This document shows positions 17,070 to 26,194 of a stretch of 59,373 nucleotides of DNA, piece by piece. The DNA comes from Microbacteriaceae bacterium PS02066 (lineage in GTDB: Bacteria; Actinomycetota; Actinomycetes; Actinomycetales; Microbacteriaceae): contig JASCPH010000014.1 of the NCBI GenBank assembly GCA_029959545.1, positions 1 through 59,373 of the forward strand, read 5' to 3'. Within the stretch, counting starts at the first letter, position 1. Every line of letters begins with the position of its first letter. The notes beneath the pieces are model-generated. The model was not told the origin of the DNA. It saw only the letters and a list, made by a program, of their open reading frames with translations, and ran no database searches. The position numbers were made by a program, and so were the translations under genes.

Positions 17070-17075
17070 AGCCTA
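17070..17075 (-). promoter_or_regulatory. -10 box, leaderless ppgK
   Basis: Minus-strand TAGGCT, then 6 nt (GAACTC), then the ppgK ATG at 17063. Confidence 0.5.
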
Positions 17076-17131
17076 TCCAGCACACGGGTCGCGATCAGTA
17101 GGATCGTCTCGAGAGCGATGAGGAGTCTGCC

Positions 17132-17317
17132 GTGAGCGAAGACAGCGAGAAGTACTGGTACAACCTCACCACCGGCGAGGTGGAGCGAGGTTTCGTGTCC
17201 CCGGCGATCGACCGCGCCGGCCCGTTCGACACCGCCGAAGAAGCGGCGAACGCCCCCGAGCTGATCAAGCAGCGCTCCGCGCAGTGGGCGGCTGACGACG
17301 CCCGCGACGACGACTGA
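17132..17317 (+). CDS. Small SPOR-like protein upstream of glnA2
   Basis: A 61-residue soluble protein starting KYWYNLTTGEVERGF and continuing GPFDTAEEAANAPELIKQR, a pattern shared by small SPOR-like actinobacterial proteins often found near glutamine synthetase genes. The function is unknown. GTG 17132 has GAGGAG ~8 nt upstream. It lies 61 bp before glnA2; that gap contains a 14-bp palindrome (17353-17366, GGCCCCGCGGGGCC) just ahead of the glnA2 ribosome-binding site. Confidence 0.75.
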   Translation: MSEDSEKYWYNLTTGEVERGFVSPAIDRAGPFDTAEEAANAPELIKQRSAQWAADDARDDD

Positions 17318-17378
17318 CGCGCCGCTCGGAGCGCACCCCCACCACGTGATCGGGCCCCGCGGGGCCGGGAGGAAAAGC

Positions 17379-18716
17379 ATGGACAAGCAGCGCGATTTCG
17401 TACTGCGCACGATCGAAGAGCGCGGCGTCAAGTTCATCCGTCTCTGGTTCACCGATGTCATCGGAACGCTGAAGTCGGTGGCGATCGCCCCCGCAGAGGT
17501 CGAGGGAGCCTTCACCGAGGGACTCGGCTTCGACGGTTCTGCGATCGAAGGCCTCACGCGCACCTTCGAATCCGACCTGCTCGCCCATCCTGATCCCACG
17601 ACCTTCCAGATCCTCCCGTGGCGCGGTGAGATCGACCCGACCGCGCGCATGTTCTGCGACATCACGACGCCCGACGGTCAGCCCGCGGTCGCCGATCCGC
17701 GTCACGTCCTCAAACGCACGCTCGCGAAGGCCTCGGATGCCGGGTTCACCTTCTACACGCATCCGGAGATCGAGTTCTACCTGCTGAAGTCCTCGACCTA
17801 CGGTCCGGCCGGCCCCGAGCCGGTCGACTCCGCCGGTTACTTCGACAACGTCCCCGGCGGAACGGCCCACGACTTCCGCCGCCGCTCGGTGCGGATGCTG
17901 GAGGACCTCGGCATCTCGGTCGAGTTCAGCCACCACGAGGGCGGCCCGGGTCAGAACGAGATCGACCTGCGCTACGCCGACGCGCTGGCCACCGCGGACA
18001 ACATCATGACGTTCCGCACGGTCATCAAAGAGGTGGCCATCGAGCAGGGCGTCTACGCGACGTTCATGCCGAAGCCGCTCAGCGGGCAGCCCGGTAGCGG
18101 CATGCACACGCACATGTCGCTGTTCGAGGGGGACCACAACGCCTTCTACGAAGAGGGCGCGCAGTACCAGCTCTCCAAGGTCGGCCGTCAGTTCATCGCC
18201 GGCCTGCTGCGTCACGCCAACGAGATCTCGGCCGTGACGAACCAGTTCGTGAACTCCTACAAGCGCCTGTGGGGCGGCGACGAAGCCCCCAGCTTCATCA
18301 GCTGGGGCCACAACAATCGCTCGGCCCTCGTGCGCGTGCCGCTGTACAAGCCGAACAAGGGCGGCTCCTCGCGAGTCGAGTACCGCGCCCTCGACTCGGC
18401 CGCCAACCCGTACCTCGCCTACGCTCTCATGCTCGCCGCGGGGCTGAAGGGCATCGAGGAGGGCTACGAACTTCCGCCCGAGGCCGAGGACAACGTGTGG
18501 TCGCTCACCGATTCCGAGCGTCGCGCGCTCGGATACGCGCCGCTGCCTGCGAGCCTCGACCAGGCGCTGCAGTACATGGAGGAGTCCGAGCTCGTCGCCG
18601 AGACGCTGGGCGAGACCGTCTTCACCTATGTGCTGGCCAACAAGCGCCGCGAGTGGGCGGGCTACCGTTCGCAGGTGACGCCCTTCGAGCTGCAGAGCAA
18701 CCTCGAGATGCTCTGA
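17379..18716 (+). CDS. glnA2: Glutamine synthetase-family protein, GlnA2 type
   Basis: A 445-residue class I glutamine-synthetase fold enzyme; it ligates an amine to the gamma-carboxyl of glutamate with ATP. The metal/ATP signatures are visible: GFDGSAIEG, EIEFYL, KPLSGQPGSGMHTH and the NRSALVRVP/SSRVEYRALDSAANPYLA block. The length and its place directly before glnE match mycobacterial GlnA2, which is not the main ammonia-assimilating enzyme. In Streptomyces some GlnA2/GlnA3 proteins glutamylate polyamines instead, so the substrate is open. GGGAGG lies 7 nt before the ATG. glnE follows after 7 bp. Confidence 0.92.
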   Translation: MDKQRDFVLRTIEERGVKFIRLWFTDVIGTLKSVAIAPAEVEGAFTEGLGFDGSAIEGLTRTFESDLLAHPDPTTFQILPWRGEIDPTARMFCDITTPDGQPAVADPRHVLKRTLAKASDAGFTFYTHPEIEFYLLKSSTYGPAGPEPVDSAGYFDNVPGGTAHDFRRRSVRMLEDLGISVEFSHHEGGPGQNEIDLRYADALATADNIMTFRTVIKEVAIEQGVYATFMPKPLSGQPGSGMHTHMSLFEGDHNAFYEEGAQYQLSKVGRQFIAGLLRHANEISAVTNQFVNSYKRLWGGDEAPSFISWGHNNRSALVRVPLYKPNKGGSSRVEYRALDSAANPYLAYALMLAAGLKGIEEGYELPPEAEDNVWSLTDSERRALGYAPLPASLDQALQYMEESELVAETLGETVFTYVLANKRREWAGYRSQVTPFELQSNLEML

Positions 18717-18723
18717 GCCGGCG

Positions 18724-21723
18724 ATGGCCGGCACGGAGCGCTCCTCGAGCCGAACGGACCTCGTCCGGCTCGGGCTCGGCGACCTCGAAGCGGCCGAGCA
18801 GGCGTTCGACGAGCTCGTCGAGCTGCTGGCTCTGAGCCGCGGCGAGGTGATCACCGACCTCGGCCACGCTGCCGACCCCGACGGCGCGCTGCGCTGCGCG
18901 AGCAGAATCGCACGACGCAACCCGGACGCTGTCGCGGCGACGCTGCGCGATCCGCACGCTCGCCGGGTGTTCTGGCTGCTCCTCGGTGCCTCGGACGGCT
19001 TCGGCGAGTTCTATCTGCGCCACCCCGAAGAGCTCGCAGACCTCGCGACGGCGGGAGAGATCCTGCCGCGGGCGGATGAGATGCAGCGGGAGCTGCAGGA
19101 GTCGGTCGGCGCCGAGGACGGCTTCGCCGCATCCGGGGACGAATCCGCCTGGGTCGCACTGCGCGTGCGCTATCGGCGGCTGCTGGCTCGCATCGCGGCA
19201 TTCGATCTGCGGGCGCCGGATGCGATCGACGTGCTCCCCGAGGTAGCTGCGGCACTCGCGGATGCGGCGGGCGCCGCTCTCGAGGCATCGCTCAGTGTCG
19301 CCCGCACGCGCATCTCGCAGGGCCGACCGGGAGGGCTGTTTCCCCGGGAACAAGTGGCCGCGACGCGCCTCGCGATCATCGGCATGGGAAAGACCGGCGC
19401 TCGCGAGCTGAACTATGTCAGCGACGTCGACGTCATCTTCGTCTGCGGTGCCGCCGCGGGCGCCGAGGAGGAGTGGGGCGCGAGTCGTCTCATCGACATC
19501 GCGACGCGCCTCGCCGTGCAGACGATGCAGGGAATCTCGGGGATCGAGGTCGAACCGCCGTTGTGGGAGGTCGATGCGAACCTGCGCCCGGAGGGCAAGC
19601 AGGGGGCGCTCGTGCGAACCCTCGAGTCCCACCTCTCGTACTACGACCGTTGGGCGGGGAGCTGGGAGTTCCAGGCGCTGTTGAAGGCGCGGCCGCTCGC
19701 CGGCGACCTTGAGCTCGGACGCGAGTACGTCGCCGCCGTGCAGCCCAAAGTGTGGACGAGCGCCGCGCGCGAGAACTTCGTCGACAGCGTGCAGCGGATG
19801 CGGGAGCGGGTCACGGATCACATCCCCGCGCACGAGGTTCCGCTGCAGATCAAGCTCGGTCCCGGCGGCATCCGCGACATCGAGTTCACCGTGCAGCTGC
19901 TCCAGCTCGTGCACGGGCTCACCGACGACCGCATCCGTCAGCGCGGCACACTGGACGCGTTGGATGCGCTCGTCGCGGAGGGGTACATCGGACGCGCCGA
20001 GGCTGCTGCCTTCGCCCGGGACTATCGGTTCCTGCGTGTGCTCGAGCATCGGCTGCAGTTGCGGGGACTTCGCCGCACGCACCTCATGCCCGAGAAGGAC
20101 GACGACCGCCGCGTGCTCGCGCGCGCGAGCGGCGTCGCCGACAGTGCCGCAGGCGTCACGGCGGAGTGGGAGCGGGTCAAGCGCGAGGTGCGCGACATCC
20201 ACGTGCGCCTGTTCTACCGGCCGTTGCTGTCGGCCGTCGCGGCGCTCCCGGAAGGCGAGCGCACGCTGTCGGCTGCGCAGGCGCACGATCGCCTGGCAGC
20301 GATCGGGTTCCAGGACCCCGCCGGTGCGCTCCGACACATCGCGGCGCTGACGAGCGGGATCAGCCGCAAGGCGACGATCCAGCGCCATCTCATGCCGATC
20401 ATGATCCGGTGGTTCGCCGACGGCGTCGACCCCGACTACGGGCTGCTGGCCTTCCGTCGCATCAGCGAGCGGCTGGGGGACACCCCGTGGTTCCTGCGCC
20501 TCCTGCGCGACTCGTCGGCGGCTGCCGAAAGCCTCACCCGCGTGCTGTCGGGCTCGCGCTACATCGGCGAGCTGATGGAGTGGATTCCGGAAGCGGCGGC
20601 GTGGCTCGACGATCCCGAGCTCCTGCGCCCGCGCAGCGGTGTCGCGCTGCAGACCGAGGCCCGCGCGATCCAGACACGGCACGACAGCTTGGACGACGCG
20701 ATGCCCTTCGTGCGCGCGCTCCGACGTCGCGAGCTGCTGCGCACCGCGATGGCCGCCGTACTCGGTGTGCTCACGATCGAGGAGCTGGCCGATTCGCTCA
20801 GCACGATCACCGAGGTGACGATCCAGGCGACGCTCCGGGCCGTGCGCCGTGAGGTCGTCCCGCCAGAGGACGACGCGCTCGACTTCTCCGTCATCGCCAT
20901 GGGGCGCTTCGGCGGGCGGGAGCTGGGCTTCGGCTCCGATGCGGACGTGCTGTACGTGTACCGGCCGAACGGCATCGACCCGGAACGCGCGCACGCGCTG
21001 TCACTCAAGCTCGTCCAAGGGCTGCGCGCGCACTCCGAAGACCACCGCCTTCCGCTCGATCTCGACGCAGACCTCCGCCCCGAGGGGCGCAACGGGCCGC
21101 TCGTGCGATCGCTGGACTCGTACGCGGAGTACTACGGCCGCTGGTCGCTGTCGTGGGAGGCGCAGGCGCTGTTGCGCGCCCGGGGCGTCGCGGGCAGCGT
21201 GAAGCTCATCGAAGCGTTCACGGAACTCGCCGACAAGGTGCGGTATCCGGTGCGCGCGGACCCGCAGGGTGTGCGCGAGATCAAGCGCATCAAGGCGCGC
21301 GTCGAGAGCGAGCGGCTCCCGCAGGGCGTGGACCCCTCGCGTCATCTCAAGCTCGGTCCCGGCGGCCTCAGCGATGTGGAGTGGCTCGTGCAGCTGCTTC
21401 AGTTGCAGCACGCCCATGCGGTGCCGGCGCTGCGCACGACCTCGACGACGGATGCGCTGCGCACCGCCGGAGAGGCGGGGCTGCTGCCCGAGAGCGCCGT
21501 GCCGCGTCTTCACGAGGCCTGGCGGTTGGCCAGTCGCCTGCGTTCGGCGAACACCCTGCTGTCGGCCCAGACGAGCGACGTCCTGCCCGCCGACCGGCGG
21601 CGCTTGGACGGCATCGGGCGTCTGTTGGAGTATCCGCCTCGTTCCGCCTCCCGGGTCGAGGAGGACTGGATGCGGGCGGCCCGCCTCTCACGCCGAGTGT
21701 TCGAGAAGCAGTTCTACGGATGA
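18724..21723 (+). CDS. glnE: Bifunctional glutamine synthetase adenylyltransferase/deadenylase
   Basis: Switches glutamine synthetase off and on by adding or removing AMP on a tyrosine. The 999-residue protein has two nucleotidyltransferase domains. The N-terminal (deadenylating) one has GMGKTGARELNYVSDVDVIF around residue ~220; the C-terminal (adenylating) one has GRFGGRELGFGSDADVLYVY around ~735, each with the paired aspartates. The natural target is the GlnA1 encoded at 28.8-30.3 kb, which keeps the tyrosine in DLYELPPEE. It starts 7 bp after glnA2. Confidence 0.95.
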   Translation: MAGTERSSSRTDLVRLGLGDLEAAEQAFDELVELLALSRGEVITDLGHAADPDGALRCASRIARRNPDAVAATLRDPHARRVFWLLLGASDGFGEFYLRHPEELADLATAGEILPRADEMQRELQESVGAEDGFAASGDESAWVALRVRYRRLLARIAAFDLRAPDAIDVLPEVAAALADAAGAALEASLSVARTRISQGRPGGLFPREQVAATRLAIIGMGKTGARELNYVSDVDVIFVCGAAAGAEEEWGASRLIDIATRLAVQTMQGISGIEVEPPLWEVDANLRPEGKQGALVRTLESHLSYYDRWAGSWEFQALLKARPLAGDLELGREYVAAVQPKVWTSAARENFVDSVQRMRERVTDHIPAHEVPLQIKLGPGGIRDIEFTVQLLQLVHGLTDDRIRQRGTLDALDALVAEGYIGRAEAAAFARDYRFLRVLEHRLQLRGLRRTHLMPEKDDDRRVLARASGVADSAAGVTAEWERVKREVRDIHVRLFYRPLLSAVAALPEGERTLSAAQAHDRLAAIGFQDPAGALRHIAALTSGISRKATIQRHLMPIMIRWFADGVDPDYGLLAFRRISERLGDTPWFLRLLRDSSAAAESLTRVLSGSRYIGELMEWIPEAAAWLDDPELLRPRSGVALQTEARAIQTRHDSLDDAMPFVRALRRRELLRTAMAAVLGVLTIEELADSLSTITEVTIQATLRAVRREVVPPEDDALDFSVIAMGRFGGRELGFGSDADVLYVYRPNGIDPERAHALSLKLVQGLRAHSEDHRLPLDLDADLRPEGRNGPLVRSLDSYAEYYGRWSLSWEAQALLRARGVAGSVKLIEAFTELADKVRYPVRADPQGVREIKRIKARVESERLPQGVDPSRHLKLGPGGLSDVEWLVQLLQLQHAHAVPALRTTSTTDALRTAGEAGLLPESAVPRLHEAWRLASRLRSANTLLSAQTSDVLPADRRRLDGIGRLLEYPPRSASRVEEDWMRAARLSRRVFEKQFYG

Positions 21724-21759
21724 TCGTCCGCGGGGGACGAGGCATCTCTGACCGGCTGC

Positions 21760-21765
21760 AACAAT
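21760..21765 (+). promoter_or_regulatory. -10-like box before the membrane protein gene
   Basis: AACAAT followed by 6 nt (AGGGGC) and GTG 21772, the same geometry as the other leaderless genes, though the hexamer is a weaker match. Confidence 0.35.
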
Positions 21766-21771
21766 AGGGGC

Positions 21772-22389
21772 GTGCGCCGTTCCCGTCTTCCCCGCCTCTT
21801 GCGCGGGATGACGTCTGCGGCCGTGGCGACCTTCGTCGCCCTCCTCTCGCACGTGAGCGCCGGCGGAGCCGTGCCGGGGTGGCTCGGCATCCTGATTCCT
21901 TTCGTGCTGTCGCTCGCCGTCTGTACGGTCCTCACGGGGCGCCGCCTGTCGGCGTGGCGACTCTCGGTGGCCGTTGTGCTCAGTCAGGCACTGTTCCACA
22001 CCCTCTTCGTGCTGGGATCCTTCGCTGTGCCCGGGATGGGGCAAGAGCACCACGCGATGCACGGCATAGGCAGTACTCCGCAGACCTCGAGCGTCGGGAT
22101 GACCGACGCACTGCACGGCGACCCTGCGATGTGGCTTGGTCACGCCGTGGCCGCCGTGGTGACGATCCTCGCGCTGCATCGCGGAGAACGATGCGTGCGT
22201 GCGCTGATCCAGCTGGCGCGCACGTTGGTCGGGCGTCTCCGCACCCGCCTCGCGCTCGTCGTCGCGGACGTCGACATCGATGGTCCGCGCTTCTCCTCTG
22301 TTGCCCGCGCACGGCGGCGTCCGCTGCGTCAGAGGCTCTTCCTCCGAGACATCGCCCGACGCGGCCCGCCGCGCCTGCACACGGTCTGA
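21772..22389 (+). CDS. Membrane protein heading the copper cluster
   Basis: A 205-residue membrane protein with about four hydrophobic segments (around residues 12-30, 37-55, 65-85 and 120-140) and a loop rich in His and Met (MGQEHHAMHGIG) that could bind a metal on the outer face. The C-terminal tail is arginine-rich and cytoplasmic. It matches no family I can name. Its location upstream of CopC and PCuAC genes suggests a part in copper handling. GTG start with a -10-like box directly upstream. Confidence 0.7.
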   Translation: MRRSRLPRLLRGMTSAAVATFVALLSHVSAGGAVPGWLGILIPFVLSLAVCTVLTGRRLSAWRLSVAVVLSQALFHTLFVLGSFAVPGMGQEHHAMHGIGSTPQTSSVGMTDALHGDPAMWLGHAVAAVVTILALHRGERCVRALIQLARTLVGRLRTRLALVVADVDIDGPRFSSVARARRRPLRQRLFLRDIARRGPPRLHTV

Positions 22390-22497
22390 TCACGCCTCCA
22401 CGACGCACTCGCGTCGTGTGTCGCGCTTCCGCCTGTCGCCGAGACAGGCGTCCCGTGTGGTGCGGCGCGTCCGCGCGCCGCTGTCGAAAGGTGTCCC

Positions 22498-23094
22498 ATG
22501 TCCCTGTCGCGACGTATCGTCGCGGGGATCGTGGTGGCGTTCGCCGCCGTCCTGGCGGTGGCCGCCCCCGCGTCCGCTCACGATGAACTTCTCTCCTCCA
22601 CGCCCGACACCGGGCAACGACTCGCCGAGGCGCCGACGAAGGTCACGCTGACCTTCTCCGCCGACGTGCTCGACACCGGCGCCGCGGTGATCGTCGCCGA
22701 TGCCGAAGGGCACGACTGGGCTGCTACCGAGCCGGTGCTGGACGGCCCGACGGTCACCGTCGAGCTGCAGCCGGACATGCCCGCCGCTGGGTACGAGGTG
22801 CGGTGGCGCGTGGTGTCGTCGGACGGGCATCCGATCGCGGGCACCGTCCCGTTCACGATCGGCGACGGGACCCCTCTCGAGCACACGGCGCAGCCGACGG
22901 CACCGAGTGCTGACGGCCAGGCAGCGCAGTCAGACGAGCCGACGGCCGATGGGGCCGATCAGGAGAACGCCGGAGCGCTGCGCATCGCGTTCGTCGGCGC
23001 CGCCGGCGCCGGCATCGCCGTCGCGCTCTTCGCACTCATCCTCTTCCTCCGCCGCCGCTCCGACGCGCGCGGCACGGACGACACCGAGCACTGA
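22498..23094 (+). CDS. CopC/YcnJ N-terminal-like copper-binding protein
   Basis: A 198-residue exported protein. The signal peptide ends at ASAHDELL, leaving a mature N-terminal histidine (HDELLSSTPDTGQRL), the classic copper ligand of CopC domains. A beta-sandwich domain follows, with the second ligand-bearing segment RVVSSDGHPIAGTVPFTI. A Thr/Ala/Gln linker and one C-terminal membrane helix (~160-182) anchor it outside the cell. It would pass or store copper for the neighbouring PCuAC and DyP proteins. The 108 bp upstream contain no gene. Confidence 0.87.
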   Translation: MSLSRRIVAGIVVAFAAVLAVAAPASAHDELLSSTPDTGQRLAEAPTKVTLTFSADVLDTGAAVIVADAEGHDWAATEPVLDGPTVTVELQPDMPAAGYEVRWRVVSSDGHPIAGTVPFTIGDGTPLEHTAQPTAPSADGQAAQSDEPTADGADQENAGALRIAFVGAAGAGIAVALFALILFLRRRSDARGTDDTEH

Positions 23095-23128
23095 GCTCGC
23101 CCGTCCCACTTTTGAAAGGCACACCCCT

Positions 23129-23671
23129 GTGAACATTCCCACCACCCCCATCCGTTTCACCGCAGCTCTCGCTCTCACAGCTCTCGCTCTCGCGGGTTGC
23201 GCCGCCCAGAGTCAGCGGGCTGCGAGCTCCGCGACCGCTGCCGAGACGATCTCCGTCTCCGACGCCTGGGTGAAGTCCGCCGACTCCGGCATGTCGGCCG
23301 CGTTCGGCGAACTGAACAATGACGGCGACGCCGACGTCACGGTGACATCCGCGACGACGCCCGCGTCCTCCGCGGTCGAGCTCCACGAGACCGTCGAGAA
23401 CGAGTCCGGGCAGATGGTCATGCGTCAGATCGAGGGCGGTTTCGTGATTCCCGCGCACGGCAGCCTGACCCTCGCTCCCGGCGGCAACCACATCATGCTC
23501 ATGGATCTGACGGCGCCGCTCGTCGCGGGCGACGACGTCACCCTGACCCTCACGTACTCGGACGGTACGAGTTCCCAGATCACCGCTCCGGTGAAGGACT
23601 ACGCCGGGGCGAACGAGAACTACGAGGGCGGCGACATGGACATGAGCGGCGACAGCGGGATGAGCCAATGA
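23129..23671 (+). CDS. PCu(A)C-type copper chaperone lipoprotein
   Basis: A 180-residue lipoprotein (lipobox LAGC near residue 24) with a PCu(A)C domain. The Cu(I) ligand pattern is visible in order: His in VELHETVENES, Met in GQMVMRQ, His in IPAHGSL, Met in NHIMLM. A His-free Met/Asp tail (GDMDMSGDSGMSQ) adds possible weak sites. Such chaperones deliver copper to secreted oxidases or cytochrome oxidase. GTG 23129 has GAAAGG upstream. Its stop overlaps the DyP start (ATGA), so they are coupled, as in the Streptomyces lividans extracellular copper-peroxidase locus. Confidence 0.88.
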   Translation: MNIPTTPIRFTAALALTALALAGCAAQSQRAASSATAAETISVSDAWVKSADSGMSAAFGELNNDGDADVTVTSATTPASSAVELHETVENESGQMVMRQIEGGFVIPAHGSLTLAPGGNHIMLMDLTAPLVAGDDVTLTLTYSDGTSSQITAPVKDYAGANENYEGGDMDMSGDSGMSQ

Positions 23672-24897
23672 TGTCACGGCGCGATCCCGACGACACCACG
23701 GTTCGGCATCGCGCCACCCGGCGACAGTTCCTCCTCGGGGGAGCTGTCGCCGGTGTCGGTGCGGCGGCCGCGATCGCAATAGATGCCGCGTTCCAGACGG
23801 CGCCGCCCGCGGCGTCCGCCGTCCCACCCCTCAACGGGGACACCACGGTGCCCTTCTTCGGCGTGCACCAGGCGGGCATCGACACGGATGCGCAGTCGCA
23901 CGCCGTCTTCCTCGCCCTGGATCTGAAGCCCGAGGTCGACCGTGACGGTCTCCGCCGGCTCATGCGCACGTTGAGCGATGACGCGGCGCGGATGACGCAG
24001 GGGGAGCCTGCCCTCGCCGACTCCGAGCCTGAGCTCGCGCTGGCACCCGCCCGGCTCACCGTGACATTCGCGTTCGGACCGCGCTTCGTCGCGGTGGCGG
24101 GTGGGTCCGCTCCGGCGTGGCTGGCGCCTCTGCCGACCTTCGGGATTGACCGGCTGCAGCCGGAGTACTGCGATGGGGATCTGCTGATCCAGGTGGCATC
24201 GGACGATCCGGTGACGCTCGCGCACGCGTCGAGGATGCTGCTCAAGGATGCGCGCAGCTTCGCGGCCGTCCGGTGGACGCAGAACGGGTTCCGCCGTGCA
24301 CACGGCACGGTGCAACCCGGCACCACGATGCGCAATCTCTTTGGACAGGTCGACGGCACGGCCAATCCCGAACCCGGAACGGCGGACTTCGACGAGGTGG
24401 TGTGGCATCCGAGCGGATGGCTCACCGGCGGCACCGGGGTGGTCGTGCGCCGCATCGCGATGGACCTCGACAAATGGGACCGGCTCGACCGCCCCGGGCG
24501 CGACCAGTCCGTCGGGCGATTCCAATCGAACGGCGCCCCCCTGACGGGCACGCAGGAGCACGACGAGCCGGACTTCGACGCGAAGACCCCCATCGGCTTC
24601 CCTGTCATCCCGGAGTTCTCGCACATGCGCCGTGCGCGCAGCGACGACCGGCGGGAGCGCATCTTCCGGCGCGGATACAACTACGACGACACTCCTGTCG
24701 GGGGCGAGATCTCGCGGGCCGGCCTGGTGTTCGTCGCGTTCCAGGCGGATGTGGCGGCCCAGTTCGTCCCGCTGCAGCGGCGCCTCGACGAGCTCGACCT
24801 CCTGAACGAGTGGACGACGCCCATCGGCTCGGCGGTGTTTGCGGCACCGCCCGGTTGCGCGCAGGGCGGGTTCATCGGCGAGACCCTGCTGTCGTGA
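23668..24897 (+). CDS. Tat-exported DyP-type peroxidase
   Basis: A 409-residue haem peroxidase. The N-terminus has the twin-arginine signal RRQFLLGG followed by a hydrophobic stretch to ~46, so it is exported folded with haem. The DyP signature GQVDGTANP carries the distal Asp; the axial His is probably in FSHMRRA and the distal Arg in RIFRRGYNYD. The length fits the EfeB/DtpA class. Coupling to PCuAC and CopC genes suggests a link to extracytoplasmic copper enzymes rather than iron uptake, since no EfeU or EfeO gene is nearby. Confidence 0.9.
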   Translation: MMSRRDPDDTTVRHRATRRQFLLGGAVAGVGAAAAIAIDAAFQTAPPAASAVPPLNGDTTVPFFGVHQAGIDTDAQSHAVFLALDLKPEVDRDGLRRLMRTLSDDAARMTQGEPALADSEPELALAPARLTVTFAFGPRFVAVAGGSAPAWLAPLPTFGIDRLQPEYCDGDLLIQVASDDPVTLAHASRMLLKDARSFAAVRWTQNGFRRAHGTVQPGTTMRNLFGQVDGTANPEPGTADFDEVVWHPSGWLTGGTGVVVRRIAMDLDKWDRLDRPGRDQSVGRFQSNGAPLTGTQEHDEPDFDAKTPIGFPVIPEFSHMRRARSDDRRERIFRRGYNYDDTPVGGEISRAGLVFVAFQADVAAQFVPLQRRLDELDLLNEWTTPIGSAVFAAPPGCAQGGFIGETLLS

Positions 24898-24959
24898 GGG
24901 GATGTGATGCCCGAGACCCTCATCCGTCTGCAATAGGACCGCCCTCGCCCGGCCCACCC

Positions 24960-24992
24960 CTGGTGGTCGTGGAGCGAGCGCACGGCCACCAG
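24960..24992 (+). terminator. Stem-loop after the DyP peroxidase gene
   Basis: 12-bp arms (24960-24971 and 24981-24992, one mismatch that is G-U in RNA) enclose a 9-nt loop in the 229-bp gap between the peroxidase and the next gene. There is no T-run. The rest of the gap shows nothing recognisable. Confidence 0.5.
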
Positions 24993-25126
24993 AGAGACGT
25001 TCATCCCCATCTGTCCGCAAGGGCCGGTCGTCACCGCATCCGCATCCGTATGCTGGACGGCAACCATTGAGTGCGTTCGCACGGCTCGGCGGGACACACC
25101 ACGACACGACGACGACCGGGGGAACG

Positions 25127-25909
25127 ATGTCCGATTCGCAGCAGTCGTCCGAGCCGCACGTTCCAGCGTCCGACGCGGTGGCCCCGCCGGGGCCCGTCGC
25201 GAGAGAGCAGCCGGTGTCGCTGCGGTCGGGCGATGCTCCGCTGCCGCCGGCCGCAGCGGCACCCGACCGGACCTATCCGTCGAACAGTGTCTCTCCGCAG
25301 CCTTACGGCGTTCCGTCGCAGCAGAGCTACCCCGGATACGCGCAGCCGCAGGCACCGGGCCGCCCGACGGCCCCGCAGGGATACAACCAGCCGCCGGCTG
25401 CGGGCCACGCGCCGGCGCAGGGGTACGCCGTACCGCCCCAGCAGGGCTATCCGCCGGTGCAGGGATACGGCCAGGCGACGCAGGCACCCGGGTACCCGCA
25501 GCAGCCCGTCTACGTGCCGCATCCCGGTTACCAGCCTCCGGCCCCCGGACAGCAGCCGGCCGTCGCGTCGTCGACTGTCGGCGTAGCCCCGGTGGTCGCG
25601 GGCCCACCCACCAACAACCCCGCGCTGTGGTCGATGATCCTCGGTGCGATCTCTGCCGTATCCTTGCTCAGCCTGCTGATCCCCTTCTTCGGGTTCTTCA
25701 TCGTGATCATGACGTTCCCGCTGAGCATCTGCTCCGTCGCACTCGGCTACGCGGGGCTCTCGAAGGCGAAGAGATCGGGCGGTGTCGGTCGTACGAACGC
25801 GATCATCGGCATGATCCTCGGCCACATCGTGCTGCTGCTCGCGATCGCCGTCGGTGTCTTTCTGCTGGTCGCGCTCGTGGCGGCCATGGGCAGCGGTTCC
25901 TTCGGCTGA
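25127..25909 (+). CDS. DUF4190-type membrane protein with Pro/Gln/Tyr-rich tail
   Basis: A 260-residue protein. Residues 1-~165 are low complexity, with repeated GY, PQ and QP units (for example QGYPPVQGYG) and probably disordered in the cytoplasm. The C-terminal ~90 residues form two hydrophobic hairpin helices with a conserved KAKRSGGVGRTNAIIGMILG joint typical of DUF4190-like proteins. The function is unknown; such tails often mediate assembly at the membrane. ATG 25127 is preceded by GGGGGAACG. A perfect terminator follows 13 bp after the stop. Confidence 0.8.
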   Translation: MSDSQQSSEPHVPASDAVAPPGPVAREQPVSLRSGDAPLPPAAAAPDRTYPSNSVSPQPYGVPSQQSYPGYAQPQAPGRPTAPQGYNQPPAAGHAPAQGYAVPPQQGYPPVQGYGQATQAPGYPQQPVYVPHPGYQPPAPGQQPAVASSTVGVAPVVAGPPTNNPALWSMILGAISAVSLLSLLIPFFGFFIVIMTFPLSICSVALGYAGLSKAKRSGGVGRTNAIIGMILGHIVLLLAIAVGVFLLVALVAAMGSGSFG

Positions 25910-25922
25910 GCCGTAGACGCGA

Positions 25923-25954
25923 AGAACCGCCCCGGCACGTGCCGGGGCGGTTCT
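25923..25954. terminator. Perfect 32-bp palindrome, bidirectional terminator
   Basis: Two 16-bp arms with no unpaired base (centre CACGTG) follow the DUF4190 gene by 13 bp. It would work on both strands. It also lies just beyond the leftover glnA 3' end at 25981, so it may once have ended glnA as well. Confidence 0.8.
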
Positions 25955-25980
25955 CTGTCGAAAGCGCGAAGCTCTCGGCG

Positions 25981-26001
25981 TCAGACGCCGAAGTACAGCT
26001 C
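25981..26001 (-). repeat. Left core repeat: orphan glnA 3' end
   Basis: Reads GAGCTG TAC TTC GGC GTC TGA on the minus strand, coding ELYFGV-stop, with no glnA upstream of it. It matches the real glnA end at 28831-28851 at 20 of 21 bases. Interpreted as the original glnA terminus cut off by an insertion (attL). Confidence 0.75.
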
Positions 26002-26094
26002 TTGCTTGAGAGCTTGACAACTGGCGGTACAAGCTCTTCACCCCCGAAATTCGGGGACGAACGATGCTGAACATGGAGCTGGCAGCGGCCGCAG

Positions 26095-26120
26095 CCGTCC
26101 GAGAACCCGTCCGTTTACTC
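26095..26120 (+). repeat. Left internal 26-bp direct repeat
   Basis: 24 of 26 bases match 28696-28721 in the same orientation, ending in CCGTTTACTC. It lies 93 bp inside the left core repeat. Possibly an arm-type recombinase site. Confidence 0.65.
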
Positions 26121-26194
26121 AAGAATTGGCAGCCATACGGACGTCTCTGGGTCCGACGGCTCGGCGCGGCGCGATCGTCTCGTGCGTTGGCGGA

